Assembly: GCA_947589185.1 (NCBI GenBank)
Contig: CANQCK010000001.1
Coordinates: forward strand, 248,001 to 312,000
From: an uncultured Clostridia bacterium
GTDB lineage: Bacteria > Bacillota > Clostridia > Oscillospirales > Ruminococcaceae
Reading direction: 5' to 3'
DNA: 64,000 nt
Of the stretch, positions 27,296 through 35,996 are shown piece by piece. The notes under the pieces are model-generated. The model made no database searches, had not been told where the DNA came from, and worked only from the letters and a program-made list of their open reading frames with translations. The position numbers and the translations under genes are program-made. Position 1 is the first letter of the stretch; each line of letters opens with the position of its first letter.

Positions 27296-27712
27296 ATTCG
27301 ACCCTCCGTTGTGCATTGTATAACATTTGGCAAACTATAATAGGCGGTTCACCGTGCAGGGGCTTATCATATCCTTTACTTCAAAGTTAAGCCCGACGTT
27401 GTACAAAGTGGTACATTATGCAAACTCTCCAAATGCGGCATCGGATGCAAACTACAACTTTAAAAGGTAAAATTCCGCCGTTATACATTCTATAACATTA
27501 ATCTAGCCATTAATAGGCGGTTCACCGTGCAGGGCTTATCATTTTATCCTTTACTTCAAAGTAAAGCCCGCCGTTGTACAAAGTGGTACATTATGCAAAC
27601 TACCCAAATGCGGCAACGGATCCAAACTACAACTTTAAAAAGTAAAATTCCGCCGTTATACATTCTATAACATTAATCTAGCCATTAATAGGCGGCTTCT
27701 CGTGCAGGGGCT
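27296..27712. repeat. Tandem intergenic repeat, about 174-bp units
   Basis: Starting points TAGGCGG at 27341, 27514 and 27689 mark two full units of 173 and 175 bp and the start of a third. Each full unit contains GGTTCACCGTGCAGGG, a 'CCTTTACTTCAAAGT' stretch, CCGCCGTTGTACAAAGTGG (CCGACG in unit 1), TGCAAACT..CCAAATGCGGCA and a tail TTCCGCCGTTATACATTC. The third unit diverges to GGCTTCTCGTGCAGGGG and is part of the upstream gene's coding end. No ORF is supported here. Confidence 0.85.
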
Positions 27713-28575
27713 TGCCCCTGCCAGATTGCGGTTGAACCACAGGGCAGAATACCTCCTGTAGCCTCGACCGGCAATCCAATCTCATCGGCAGTTACTTTAC
27801 CGCCGAACTTTTCTACAAGTATATCGTTTAAGATGTATGCCATAACCGACGGCGAAAGACCAGTCGTATAGCTGTTTAACAAGAAGAACAAAGGGTTATC
27901 CGACAGCACCTCAGAGCATACCTTTACAAGGTCGTAGATAGAGTCCTCCAGCTTCCAGACCTCGCCTCCAGGACCTCTGCCGTAGCTTGGAGGATCCATT
28001 ACAACTGCGTCATAAAGGTTTCCCCGCCTGATTTCTCTGCGTACAAACTTTTCGCAGTCGTCTACAAGCCAGCGTATAGGCTTGTCTGAAAGGCTAGAAG
28101 CCGCAGCGTTTTCTCTTGCCCATTGAACCATTCCCTTTGAAGCGTCAACGTGGGAAACTAAAGCTCCTGCCTCAGCACAGGCAAGAGTTGCTCCACCTGT
28201 GTACGCAAAAAGATTTAGAACCTTTATCTCCCTACCGGCATTTCTTATCTTATTAGACATAAAATCCCAGTTGACCGCCTGCTCAGGGAAAAGCCCTGTG
28301 TGCTTAAAACCAGTCGGACGTATGTTAAAAATAAGGTTGCCGTAAGAAATATTCCACGAATCGGGTAGCTTTGCTCTGTATTCCCATTCGCCGCCGCCCT
28401 TGCTTGAACGGTGATAAACTGCGTCAGCCTTTTTCCACTTACTTGATCTGCGTTCTGATTTCCATATTATCTGAGGGTCAGGCCTAACAAGTATCTTACC
28501 TCCCCAGCTCTCCAACTTTTCACCTGTTGAGGTATCTATTATTTTATAGTCTTTCCACTTATCTGCTACTCTCAT
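27685..28575 (-). CDS. Class I SAM-dependent rRNA methyltransferase, RlmI/RlmK-like
   Basis: A 296-residue methyltransferase of the COG1092 type. The SAM site is VLNLFAYTGGATLAC, the acidic HVDASKGMVQWAREN follows, and VVMDPPSYGRG is the catalytic DPPS-type motif. Family members methylate cytosine or guanine in 23S rRNA; there is no N-terminal PUA domain, so the exact base is unknown. The final nine residues (QAPAREAAY) and the TAA stop are encoded by an intergenic repeat, so the natural C-terminus was probably replaced. The ATG follows AAGGATTTTATAA; it lies 24 bp after glmM. Confidence 0.85.
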   Translation of the reverse strand: MRVADKWKDYKIIDTSTGEKLESWGGKILVRPDPQIIWKSERRSSKWKKADAVYHRSSKGGGEWEYRAKLPDSWNISYGNLIFNIRPTGFKHTGLFPEQAVNWDFMSNKIRNAGREIKVLNLFAYTGGATLACAEAGALVSHVDASKGMVQWARENAAASSLSDKPIRWLVDDCEKFVRREIRRGNLYDAVVMDPPSYGRGPGGEVWKLEDSIYDLVKVCSEVLSDNPLFFLLNSYTTGLSPSVMAYILNDILVEKFGGKVTADEIGLPVEATGGILPCGSTAIWQGQAPAREAAY

Positions 28576-28599
28576 TTATAAAATCCTTAAAATAAAAGG

Positions 28600-29955
28600 T
28601 TATTTTACTCCAAACTTAAATTCCAAAGCGTGAGCAATTGTCTTTGCATAGTCAGTGATAAGACCAAGGTGTTTGCCCTCGATCATAACACGTATAAGAG
28701 GCTCTGTGCCCGATTCACGAACGAGTATCCTGCCGTCATCTCCGAGTTTTTCCTTGAAGTCCTCAATAAATCTGCTCACTTCAGGTTCCTGCGACCATAC
28801 GCCCTTGTATTTTGTATCAATAGTAACATTCTCTAAAACCTGAGGATATTCCTCCATAATGGACGCCAGCTCAGAAGCCTTTGCCCCAGTATTGACCATA
28901 ACCTCTAAAAACTTGACGCCTGTAAGCTCTCCGTCGCCTGTGTTTGCATTATCTAAAAATATAATATGTCCCGACTGCTCTCCGCCTAAGTTATATCCGC
29001 CCTTTTGCATTTCCTCCAAAACATATCTGTCGCCTACATTAGTAGTTGCAGCAATTATGTTCTCGTTTTTTGCAAACTTGAAAAAACCCAGATTTGTCAT
29101 TACAGTTACTACACAGGTATTATGATTAAGAGTTCCCTGCGTCTTCATATATTTGGAAAATACAGCTAGCAGCTTATCTCCGTTTATGATATTTCCCTTT
29201 TCATCACAAGCTAAACACCTGTCTGCGTCGCCGTCAAAAGCAAGACCGACATGACATTTATTGTCCACCACATGCTGACAAAGCCTTTCTATATGAGTTG
29301 AACCGCAATTTTCGTTTATATTTGTTCCGTCGGGAGTGTTGTTTATAAAGTAACAGCTTGCTCCCAAGCCCTGAAAGAGCTTAACTGCACAAGATGACGC
29401 CGAACCGTTTGCACAGTCAATTGCAACCTTGATACCGTTGAAATCACAGTTGACATTCTTCATAATATATCTGACGTAATCCCACTCGGCATTTTTTTCT
29501 TCATATACCCTGCCGATTTTTGTACCGTCCAAAATTTGTATGTTTTCAGGCGTGTCAAGAATTAGCGACTCTATTTCATCCTGAATTTTATCGTCAAGCT
29601 TAAAACCGGTACCTGCAAACAGCTTTATTCCGTTGAACTCAACAGAGTTATGCGACGCCGAAATCATAACTCCTGCATCTGCATTGTATTTGTTTACAAG
29701 CATTGCAACAGCAGGAGTAGGTATAACTCCCAGCTTATGAGCGTCAGCACCAACAGAACAAATACCTGCTATAAGTGCCGATTCCAAAACATCACTTGAA
29801 ATTCTGGTATCCTTGCCTATTAATATTTTTGCCTTATGTCTTCTTTTCTGTGTAAGAACAATAGCAGCTGCCCTTCCTATCTGCATAGCCATTTCGCAGG
29901 TAAGCTCAGTTACTGCTATACCTCTTGCACCGTCTGTTCCAAATAATCTTCCCAT
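28600..29955 (-). CDS. glmM: Phosphoglucosamine mutase
   Basis: A 451-residue alpha-D-phosphohexomutase that turns glucosamine-6-phosphate into glucosamine-1-phosphate for UDP-GlcNAc and the cell wall. The start MGRLFGTDGARGIA, the phosphoserine loop ISASHNS, the metal loop AFDGDADRC, the sugar loop GGEQSGHI and the phosphate-binding RESGTEPLIRVM are present. GlmM usually has SASHNP; the Pro is replaced by Ser here, which is minor. GAAGGAGCAAAGAGAT precedes the ATG. Confidence 0.95.
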   Translation of the reverse strand: MGRLFGTDGARGIAVTELTCEMAMQIGRAAAIVLTQKRRHKAKILIGKDTRISSDVLESALIAGICSVGADAHKLGVIPTPAVAMLVNKYNADAGVMISASHNSVEFNGIKLFAGTGFKLDDKIQDEIESLILDTPENIQILDGTKIGRVYEEKNAEWDYVRYIMKNVNCDFNGIKVAIDCANGSASSCAVKLFQGLGASCYFINNTPDGTNINENCGSTHIERLCQHVVDNKCHVGLAFDGDADRCLACDEKGNIINGDKLLAVFSKYMKTQGTLNHNTCVVTVMTNLGFFKFAKNENIIAATTNVGDRYVLEEMQKGGYNLGGEQSGHIIFLDNANTGDGELTGVKFLEVMVNTGAKASELASIMEEYPQVLENVTIDTKYKGVWSQEPEVSRFIEDFKEKLGDDGRILVRESGTEPLIRVMIEGKHLGLITDYAKTIAHALEFKFGVK

Positions 29956-30037
29956 ATCTCTTTGCTCCTTCGCATTTTTATTTGCTTTTTCCGAATCCTA
30001 ATATTTTAAAGTCTTTTCAAAAGACTATTATCCTTAT

Positions 30038-30739
30038 TTAAAACAGGCTTTTATACATCCTGTCGTCAGAAAGCTGTACTACTATGTTCATTGCACTTTC
30101 CTCAATAAATTCAAGCATTCTGTTATATGTAATGTATTTAGAGGATTTATACTCACTGCTTTTGTTGTCAAAGAATTTATTGCATACATACCATTTACTC
30201 CCTGAAAGCTCCTCGTGTATCAGCAAGCCCTCAACCGAATACCCCCATTCCGTGTAAAGTGCCTCACGAACGTTGCGTGTAAACGGGTACTCCCTTGCAA
30301 GACGGTAATCAATATCATCAGTGTCAAATATAAATCCGTCAAAAAACTCCTTACCCTGCTCTGTGTTTTCCTCGCCATTCATAGCCTTTATGTATTCCGA
30401 ACGAATTGTTTTCATATAAAGCTCGTCGCTTAATAAGTGTACTACATATCCCTTTAAAAAATCATTATATTTATTTCCGTCAAAAATTCTTTCATCAATG
30501 AAATTTCTCACTCTGTTATGAAAGAGCTCCTGTTTTTCATCAGTTAAAAATTCAGCGTCTTTGATTCCCTCACGAAGATGAGTTTTTTTCTTATCTTCTC
30601 TGCTAAAACCTGTTCTTGCGTGAATAGCGTCAGGACCTATGCTTCCGCAGTAAAATAACGATATATTATCAAACCTTTCATCTCCGACAAGTTCAATGAT
30701 TTTATCAGCAATTGCAATATGTGTGATTGCACCAGGCAT
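30038..30739 (-). CDS. Zinc-dependent phospholipase C-like protein
   Basis: A 233-residue protein of the Zn_dep_PLPC type: MPGAITHIAIADKI at the start, FYCGSIGPDAIHA with a conserved Asp, KKTHLRE, and FLKGYVVHLLSDELY with an H...D pair. These His and Asp residues would bind metal. Members of this group are cytoplasmic and their substrate is unproven; the phospholipase name comes from distant alpha-toxin similarity. GGGGGG precedes the ATG. It sits between ruvA and glmM. Confidence 0.75.
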   Translation of the reverse strand: MPGAITHIAIADKIIELVGDERFDNISLFYCGSIGPDAIHARTGFSREDKKKTHLREGIKDAEFLTDEKQELFHNRVRNFIDERIFDGNKYNDFLKGYVVHLLSDELYMKTIRSEYIKAMNGEENTEQGKEFFDGFIFDTDDIDYRLAREYPFTRNVREALYTEWGYSVEGLLIHEELSGSKWYVCNKFFDNKSSEYKSSKYITYNRMLEFIEESAMNIVVQLSDDRMYKSLF

Positions 30740-30771
30740 AAGCTTCCCCCCCTTAACAAGCTAATATTTCT

Positions 30772-31371
30772 CTACATGGCTGCAAGACCTCTAAGTGCCT
30801 GCTTTATCATATCCTCAACTGAAGTATCCGGGTCAATAGCTGAAATGACCCTCGCAGCGTCTGACTGTGAATAGCCTAAAACAACAAGTGCAGATATTGC
30901 CTCCGACGCATTTCCCGTACCAACAGAAGAAAAATCAATATTGTTGTTGTCACCCATAAGTGCAGTATCTTTAGAAACTTTATCTTTTAGCTCTAAAACT
31001 ATCCTTTGAGCAACCTTAGGTCCTACTCCTTTTGCTTTGGTGAACATCTTAGAGTCGCCGGAAGCAACAGCAAGTGCAAACGATTGAGGATCACACACTG
31101 ACAAAATTGCAAGACCTGCTTTAGGTCCAACTCCCGACACAGATGTCAGCAGCTTAAATGCGTGCAGTTCATCAAGAGTTGCAAAGCCGTAAAGTGAAAC
31201 ATCGTCCTCTCTGACAACCATTGATGTGTATAAAGTTACTTCTCCCTGAACACCCTGAATCTGACTGATAGTTGAAAGCGTCGTATTACAAGCATATCCG
31301 ACTCCCGAGCATTCTATGACAGCAATATCCTGTCCGCAGTAAATTAATTTTCCCCTTATGCTGTAAATCAT
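30772..31371 (-). CDS. ruvA: Holliday junction branch migration complex subunit RuvA
   Basis: A 199-residue RuvA that binds four-way junctions and loads RuvB. The N-terminal OB fold begins MIYSIRGKLIY; two helix-hairpin-helix motifs are seen as LLTSVSGVGPKAGLAIL and AKGVGPKVAQRIVLEL; the C-terminal RuvB-binding domain ends DMIKQALRGLAAM. Its start overlaps the ruvC stop by four bases (ATGA), so the two are translationally coupled. Confidence 0.96.
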   Translation of the reverse strand: MIYSIRGKLIYCGQDIAVIECSGVGYACNTTLSTISQIQGVQGEVTLYTSMVVREDDVSLYGFATLDELHAFKLLTSVSGVGPKAGLAILSVCDPQSFALAVASGDSKMFTKAKGVGPKVAQRIVLELKDKVSKDTALMGDNNNIDFSSVGTGNASEAISALVVLGYSQSDAARVISAIDPDTSVEDMIKQALRGLAAM

Positions 31372-31865
31372 AATAAATCTCCGTATATCAAATTAGAATT
31401 GGACGTATGTCCGTGTGTTATTGCCAAGGCCAAAGCATCAGCAGTATCGTCAGGCTTTGGAACTTCCTTTAATTTTAATATAGAACGCGTAAGCTCCTGA
31501 ACCTGTTTTTTCTCAGCTCTTCCGTATCCTACCACCGCCTGCTTGACCTGCAGCGGTGTATATTCACGGATCTTTATTCCCCTCTCAATGGCAGACAAAA
31601 GTATTACTCCCCTTGCCTGTGCAACGTCTATTACAGTCTTTTGGTTTGTGTTGAAAAACAGCTTTTCAATTCCCATTTCATCAGGCTTATATCTGTCCAA
31701 TACTTCACACATATCGTCGTAGATGGTTTTAATCCTCAATTCAAAAGAAGTGTGTGCTAAAGTGGTTATCGAACCAAAATTAACTACTTTAAATTCGCTG
31801 CCGACATAATCAAGCACACCAAAACCTACTATTGCAAATCCGGGATCTATACCGATAATCCTCAT
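31368..31865 (-). CDS. ruvC: Crossover junction endodeoxyribonuclease RuvC
   Basis: A 165-residue resolvase that cuts Holliday junctions symmetrically. MRIIGIDPGFAIVGFG carries the first catalytic Asp, GIEKLFFNTNQKT the Glu, and KPDDTADALALAI the final Asp pair. The frame is open upstream, but the ATG at 31865 with AAGGAG about 11 bases ahead gives the family-standard N-terminus. First gene of the minus-strand run, with promoter-proximal sequence at about 31920-31980. Confidence 0.95.
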   Translation of the reverse strand: MRIIGIDPGFAIVGFGVLDYVGSEFKVVNFGSITTLAHTSFELRIKTIYDDMCEVLDRYKPDEMGIEKLFFNTNQKTVIDVAQARGVILLSAIERGIKIREYTPLQVKQAVVGYGRAEKKQVQELTRSILKLKEVPKPDDTADALALAITHGHTSNSNLIYGDLL

Positions 31866-32030
31866 TCTTATATATGCTCCTTGCCTTGCCATTAAAATCA
31901 TAATAAAATTTCTAAAACAAGCAATACTTTCTCAGTATATTAATAATTAATTATATCATTATTATATTTAAAAAGCAAGTGCATAAGAATATATTTGTCT
32001 CTATAAATTTAAAAAATTTAAAAATAAGTA

Positions 32031-32059
32031 TTGACAACTAAATTTCAATAGTGTATAAT
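32031..32059 (+). promoter_or_regulatory. tRNA-Leu promoter
   Basis: Perfect TTGACA (32031-32036) and TATAAT (32054-32059) with a 17-bp spacer, 13 bp before the tRNA. Confidence 0.85.
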
Positions 32060-32072
32060 AGCTAAGTAATTT

Positions 32073-32159
32073 GCAGCTGTGGCGGAATAGGCAGACGCGC
32101 TAGCTTGAGGGGCTAGTGGTGGTAACATCGTGTGAGTTCAAGTCTCATCGGCTGCACCA
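32073..32159 (+). tRNA. tRNA-Leu (anticodon GAG)
   Basis: An 87-nt class II tRNA with encoded CCA. The acceptor GCAGCTG pairs with CGGCTGC (one G-U), the anticodon stem CTAGC / GCTAG closes loop TTGAGGG with anticodon GAG, the long variable arm is GGTGGTAACATC, and the T loop is GTTCAAGTC. It reads CUC/CUU codons. A GCAACGGTAACGTTGC hairpin follows directly. Confidence 0.95.
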
Positions 32160-32180
32160 GCAACGGTAACGTTGCATCCG

Positions 32181-32213
32181 ATCCGCGTACTGATTTATAG
32201 TACGCGGATTTTT
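32181..32213 (+). terminator. tRNA-Leu terminator
   Basis: Stem ATCCGCGTAC / GTACGCGGAT (32181-32190, 32200-32209) with T-rich tail. Confidence 0.85.
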
Positions 32214-32282
32214 ATATATGCTCGCGTTAATAGCTGCATCTTTTTCTTCTAATTATATACATCAGGGAACGTTCCTCACGCA

Positions 32283-32377
32283 ATCACCTTTAGTAATAAT
32301 GCTAAAGGTGATTTTTTTTATGACGGCTAGAAAAACAAAGCACTGAAAAATCACGCACTAATTGGTGCGTGATTTTT
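32283..32377. terminator. Two further terminators in the tRNA to peptide gap
   Basis: ATCACCTTTAG / CTAAAGGTGAT (32283-32312) with eight T on the plus strand, and AAAAATCACGCAC / GTGCGTGATTTTT (32346-32377), which has T runs on both strands. The second can stop the minus-strand peptide transcript. No ORF is seen between 32160 and 32590. Confidence 0.85.
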
Positions 32378-32480
32378 ATTTTTATTTGGCTTATCAAACT
32401 CTTCATATTACATAACAATATACAGGAATATACAGGCTCAAAAACTCCTACAGCACATAATTTTCCCATAAACGAATAAA

Positions 32481-32500
32481 AGACAGGATAAAACCTGCCT
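32481..32500 (-). terminator. Probable terminator of the 43-aa peptide gene
   Basis: On the minus strand AGGCAGG pairs with CCTGTCT around TTTTAT, followed by TTTATTCG. A modest 7-bp stem. Confidence 0.5.
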
Positions 32501-32591
32501 TAAATTCGTGTGTTATGTGTTATGTAAAACTTAAGAGCTAAATTAAAACTGAAAATAAAACAATTCATACTCTAAAGAATAGACGATTTGT

Positions 32592-32723
32592 TTAGTCGTC
32601 AGCATCTCTAATATCAGAACCTGCCTGAGTGCTATTAATATCAACATTTATAGCAAATAAATCAAGAAGCTCCTGAGTTGCTTCGTGTAAAGTTTTTGAT
32701 AAACGATCTAAAAATTGAGCCAT
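32592..32723 (-). CDS. 43-residue peptide of unknown function behind a long leader
   Basis: ATG at 32723 follows TTAAAGGAGGTCACTGGTT, among the strongest ribosome binding sites in the window. The peptide begins MAQFLDRLSKTLHEATQELL and ends STQAGSDIRDADD. Residues 1-25 would form an amphipathic helix; the tail is acidic and polar. There is no signal peptide, Cys or double-glycine cleavage site that I can rely on. Codon use looks ordinary. A consensus promoter at 33279-33307 would give a 550-nt untranslated leader, very long for a 43-codon gene. It could be a small regulatory peptide, a toxin-like helix, or a by-product of a functional RNA. I do not recognise it. Confidence 0.55.
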   Translation of the reverse strand: MAQFLDRLSKTLHEATQELLDLFAINVDINSTQAGSDIRDADD

Positions 32724-33272
32724 AACCAGTGACCTCCTTTAAACAGATAACAAATACAAACAAAACTGCTATACCGGGAAATTCATCCAGTTATGGAATC
32801 GGACTTTTACAATCCTCTCCAAAAAGTGCTAAACATAAGCCAAGTCCGACCCAAACTGAAAATGAACCGTATAAAACCCTCTCCAAAGTTTCTACCCGGA
32901 ACTGACTTTGAAAGACATTAATAAATAAAAGTAATTCTTTCAAAATTATCTTAAAAATGCTTCAAAGCTAACCACAACTCTGACAGCATCGTTAAGCTGT
33001 AAAAATCATCAGACAACTCATTAATTAACTGCCTGACTTGTTACCCATGAACACTGTTAAAATTTTAAAATTTCTAAAATCTCATCAACAAAATGTTGAA
33101 AACGGTCGAGAAATAAATAATTTATTTCAGTTTTTAATGGGTGTTTTTACGTTTTGTTATACACTTTTTTCTTTATTTTTTTATAATTAATATCCTTAAT
33201 AAAATACTTCAAAAGCCCTATATTACGGCATTTGCAATATAAAATACTAGATATTGTGGTTTTCCTTTCTTT
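32724..33272 (-). ncRNA. Candidate 550-nt structured leader or large ncRNA
   Basis: Between the promoter (33279-33307) and the peptide start there is no ORF longer than about 10 codons. On the minus strand a stem GTCGGACTT / AAGTCCGAT lies near 32855-32802, and the decamer TTTGGAGAGG occurs twice nearby (about 32902 and 32822). The distal 250 nt is very AT-rich; the proximal 200 nt is more GC-balanced, as in a folded RNA. Size and tRNA proximity recall large ornate RNAs (OLE, ROOL, GOLLD), but I cannot match conserved motifs of any of them. Confidence 0.35.
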
Positions 33273-33278
33273 AACACA

Positions 33279-33307
33279 AGTATATAGTATTCTTTTTTAA
33301 AAGTCAA
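33279..33307 (-). promoter_or_regulatory. Promoter of the long-leader peptide gene
   Basis: On the minus strand TTGACT (33302-33307) and TATACT (33279-33284), spacer 17 bp. Confidence 0.75.
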
Positions 33308-33601
33308 GCCCTGTGTATGTAAAAAAACATACCACTTTTTTGTGCATATTGCATAATTTTTGTGCTTTCTAGTTATTCATTTTAACGAATTTAATTTACT
33401 TTTTATTCCAAAACTGGTTTTTACCTTTACACAATCGAACTTATTTAATTTTGTAAAGTATTTTAGCTAGACAGATTTAATTAAATAGATAATTAAAATT
33501 AAAAATATATATAATATATTAAATTTTCTTTTTTCTTTAAATTCAAGTTATTATTAAAATATTTTTTTGTTAATTTTTAAAACAAGAAATTTTAGTAAAA
33601 A

Positions 33602-33630
33602 ACACCCCTGATTTTATTAATCAGGGGTGT
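33602..33630 (-). terminator. Terminator of the 52-aa membrane peptide gene
   Basis: Perfect 12-bp stem ACACCCCTGATT / AATCAGGGGTGT with 5-nt loop; on the minus strand it is followed by TTTTTT. Confidence 0.85.
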
Positions 33631-33686
33631 CGAAATATGTGTTTTTTTAACAAAAAATTATTTGATTCATAATCAAATTTTAATGA

Positions 33687-33845
33687 TTAAATTATATCAT
33701 TCACAGACGTTTGAAGCATATAAATTATAAAAGAAATGATAAGCACAGCTATAATAAACATTACAAGAATGCTATATCTGAATCTGTATTTTTTCTTCAT
33801 CTTTTTATCATATGTGTTTGACGTTACTTGAATTTTTCTGTTCAT
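33687..33845 (-). CDS. 52-residue single-span membrane peptide
   Basis: ATG at 33845 follows TTGAGGTTTAGT, an acceptable site. The product has a basic N-terminal half (KKMKKKYRFRY) and one hydrophobic helix at about residues 27-44 (ILVMFIIAVLIISFIIYML), then a short tail TSVNDII. The charge pattern predicts an inside N-terminus. A perfect terminator follows 57 bp later. No family is recognised; the layout fits a small membrane regulator or a type I toxin, but no antisense RNA is evident. Confidence 0.6.
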   Translation of the reverse strand: MNRKIQVTSNTYDKKMKKKYRFRYSILVMFIIAVLIISFIIYMLQTSVNDII

Positions 33846-33987
33846 ACTAAACCTCAACTCGAATTTTTAATCTGAATTTGATCTTATCTATCACCTATTT
33901 ATTATATATTTTTTTTAGTTATTTTTCAATAGTTATTTTTTTAAAGTATAATTAATTTATTTATGTTTTCTCAGCGGTTATTTTTAC

Positions 33988-34016
33988 TTGATTAGGTTAT
34001 ACAAATATGGTATAAT
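33988..34016 (+). promoter_or_regulatory. asnB promoter
   Basis: TTGATT (33988-33993) and TATAAT (34011-34016) with a 17-bp spacer; leader about 95 nt. Confidence 0.75.
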
Positions 34017-34118
34017 CACTATATAATTATTTTATATTTTATCTATGCGAATAATGTTTTATCATTGAAAATAGTATTTCGCCGATCAGTATATAGAGAA
34101 ATGAAAAGAGGCTTTTTT

Positions 34119-35951
34119 ATGTGTGGATTTGTTGGTTTTACTAATAAGATTAGCGATGCATCTTCTGTTGTGGAGAAAATGATGAATAGAATTAAACACC
34201 GGGGACCTGATTCCGAAGGCAAATATGTTGATGATGACGTAGCTATGGGATTTCGCAGGCTTTCGATTATTGACTTATCTAAGGAAGGCGACCAGCCTCT
34301 TTTTAGTAAAGATAGATCTATTGTACTAACCTTTAACGGTGAAATATATAATTATCAGGATTTGAGAAAGGAACTTATACATAAGGGATATGAATTCTCA
34401 TCAAAAACTGATTCTGAGGTTCTGATTCACGGATATGAGGAATGGGGAACGGATCTGCTTAACAAGCTGCGTGGAATGTTCGGGTTTATCATATGGGATA
34501 GAAATAAAAAGCAGATCTTCGGTGCAAGGGACTTCTTTGGCATTAAGCCTATGTATTACGGAATGTTCGGCGATACATTTATGTGGGGCTCTGAAATTAA
34601 GAGCTTTTTAGATCATCCGTCTTTTAAGAAAGAGCTTAATACAACCGCTCTTGAAAACTATCTTACTTTTCAATACTCCCCTACCGCTGAGACTTTCTTT
34701 AAAAATGTGTATAAGCTTCCCGCTGCACATTATTTCATCTATAAAGACGGCAATCTTGACGTAAAGAGATACTGGGATATTGACTTTGTTCCTGATAACG
34801 GCCCTGAATTCAACGAGTGGGTTGATAAAATCTCTGATACTTTCAAAGATTCTGTAAAGGCACACAAAATTGCAGACGTTGAAGTAGGAAGTTTCCTTTC
34901 AAGCGGAGTTGACTCTAGTTATGTTGCCGCTGTTGCTAACGTAGATAAGACATTTACAGTCGGTTTCGGTGAGGACGAGAAATACAACGAGATAGGATAT
35001 GCAAAAGAATTTTCTAAGTACATTGGTAAAGCCAATACCTCTAAAGTAATAAAGCCTGAGGAATACTGGAATAATCTTGAGAAAATTCAATATCATATGG
35101 ATGAACCCTTAGCCGACCCTGCCGCAATTGCACTTTTCTTTGTTTGTCAGATAGCATCTGAAAAGGTAAAGGTAGTTCTCAGCGGCGAGGGTGCAGATGA
35201 AATTTTCGGAGGATATAATATTTACAAAGAACCTCACGATATGGATTTCTATAACAAGATACCAAAGTCTATAAGAAAGGCTATTGGCTCTTTAGCTTCA
35301 AAGCTTCCTGCAAAACGCGGCGTAAACTTCCTTATACGCCGTTCGAAAGACCTTCAGGAAAGATTTATTGGAAACGCTTATATATTCAGTGAGCAGGAAA
35401 GAAAGTCTATTTTAAAAATCAGAACAAACGCACCTGACGCTGTTGAAATTACCAAGCCGTTTTACGAAAAATACAAAAACAAAGACGACGTTACCCAAAT
35501 GCAATACCTTGACCTTAATCTCTGGATGACAGGTGACATACTTTTAAAAGCTGACAAAATGTCTATGGCTCACTCTCTTGAACTCAGAGTACCGTTTCTT
35601 GATAAAAAAGTAATGGCACTTGCAGAAAAGATACCTACAAAATTCAGAGTTACAAAAGAAAACACAAAGTACGCTATGAGAATTGCAGCTCTCAGGGCTT
35701 GTCCGCCTCAAACAGCAAACAAAAAGAAACTCGGATTTCCTGTTCCAATACGCGTATGGCTTAAAGAAGACAAATACTACGATATTGTAAAGAAAGCATT
35801 TACCGGGAAAATTGCCGGTAAGTATTTCGACACCGATTTACTTGTAAATCTTCTTGACGACCATCGTGCAGGTAAGTATGATTATTCAAGAAAAATATGG
35901 ACAGTATTTACGTTTATTATTTGGTACAACGTTTATTTTGTTAAACAGTAA
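34119..35951 (+). CDS. asnB: Asparagine synthase (glutamine-hydrolysing)
   Basis: A 610-residue AsnB. Starting at the ATG at 34119 (AAGAGG upstream) gives MCGFVGF, so Cys2 becomes the N-terminal glutaminase nucleophile; the in-frame TTG at 34065 would bury it. RHRGPDSEG and FNGEIYNY belong to the glutaminase domain. The synthase domain has SFLSSGVDSSYVA (PP-loop for ATP), VVLSGEGADEIFGGY and LELRVPFLD. It makes asparagine from aspartate, glutamine and ATP. Full length and normal; single gene with own promoter and terminator. Confidence 0.95.
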   Translation: MCGFVGFTNKISDASSVVEKMMNRIKHRGPDSEGKYVDDDVAMGFRRLSIIDLSKEGDQPLFSKDRSIVLTFNGEIYNYQDLRKELIHKGYEFSSKTDSEVLIHGYEEWGTDLLNKLRGMFGFIIWDRNKKQIFGARDFFGIKPMYYGMFGDTFMWGSEIKSFLDHPSFKKELNTTALENYLTFQYSPTAETFFKNVYKLPAAHYFIYKDGNLDVKRYWDIDFVPDNGPEFNEWVDKISDTFKDSVKAHKIADVEVGSFLSSGVDSSYVAAVANVDKTFTVGFGEDEKYNEIGYAKEFSKYIGKANTSKVIKPEEYWNNLEKIQYHMDEPLADPAAIALFFVCQIASEKVKVVLSGEGADEIFGGYNIYKEPHDMDFYNKIPKSIRKAIGSLASKLPAKRGVNFLIRRSKDLQERFIGNAYIFSEQERKSILKIRTNAPDAVEITKPFYEKYKNKDDVTQMQYLDLNLWMTGDILLKADKMSMAHSLELRVPFLDKKVMALAEKIPTKFRVTKENTKYAMRIAALRACPPQTANKKKLGFPVPIRVWLKEDKYYDIVKKAFTGKIAGKYFDTDLLVNLLDDHRAGKYDYSRKIWTVFTFIIWYNVYFVKQ

Positions 35952-35959
35952 TACTATAA

Positions 35960-35994
35960 AAAAGCCGAAAGGTTTTCCTTCCGGCTTTTATTTT
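35960..35994. terminator. Terminator between asnB and yitT
   Basis: AAAAGCCG-A-AAGG pairs with CCTT-C-CGGCTTTT around TTTT, followed by ATTTTG; A-rich on the other side, so it can serve both converging genes. Confidence 0.85.
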
Positions 35995-35996
35995 GT

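Noticed and set aside
27296..27712. Repeated units near 27.5 kb as a CRISPR array
   Set aside because: Unit length is about 174 bp and the whole unit repeats, without unique spacers or cas genes.
32592..35951. A lasso-peptide cluster: small peptide gene near an asparagine-synthase homologue
   Set aside because: asnB encodes a complete AsnB with an intact glutaminase Cys and own promoter on the other strand; no lasso protease or leader-peptide features are present.
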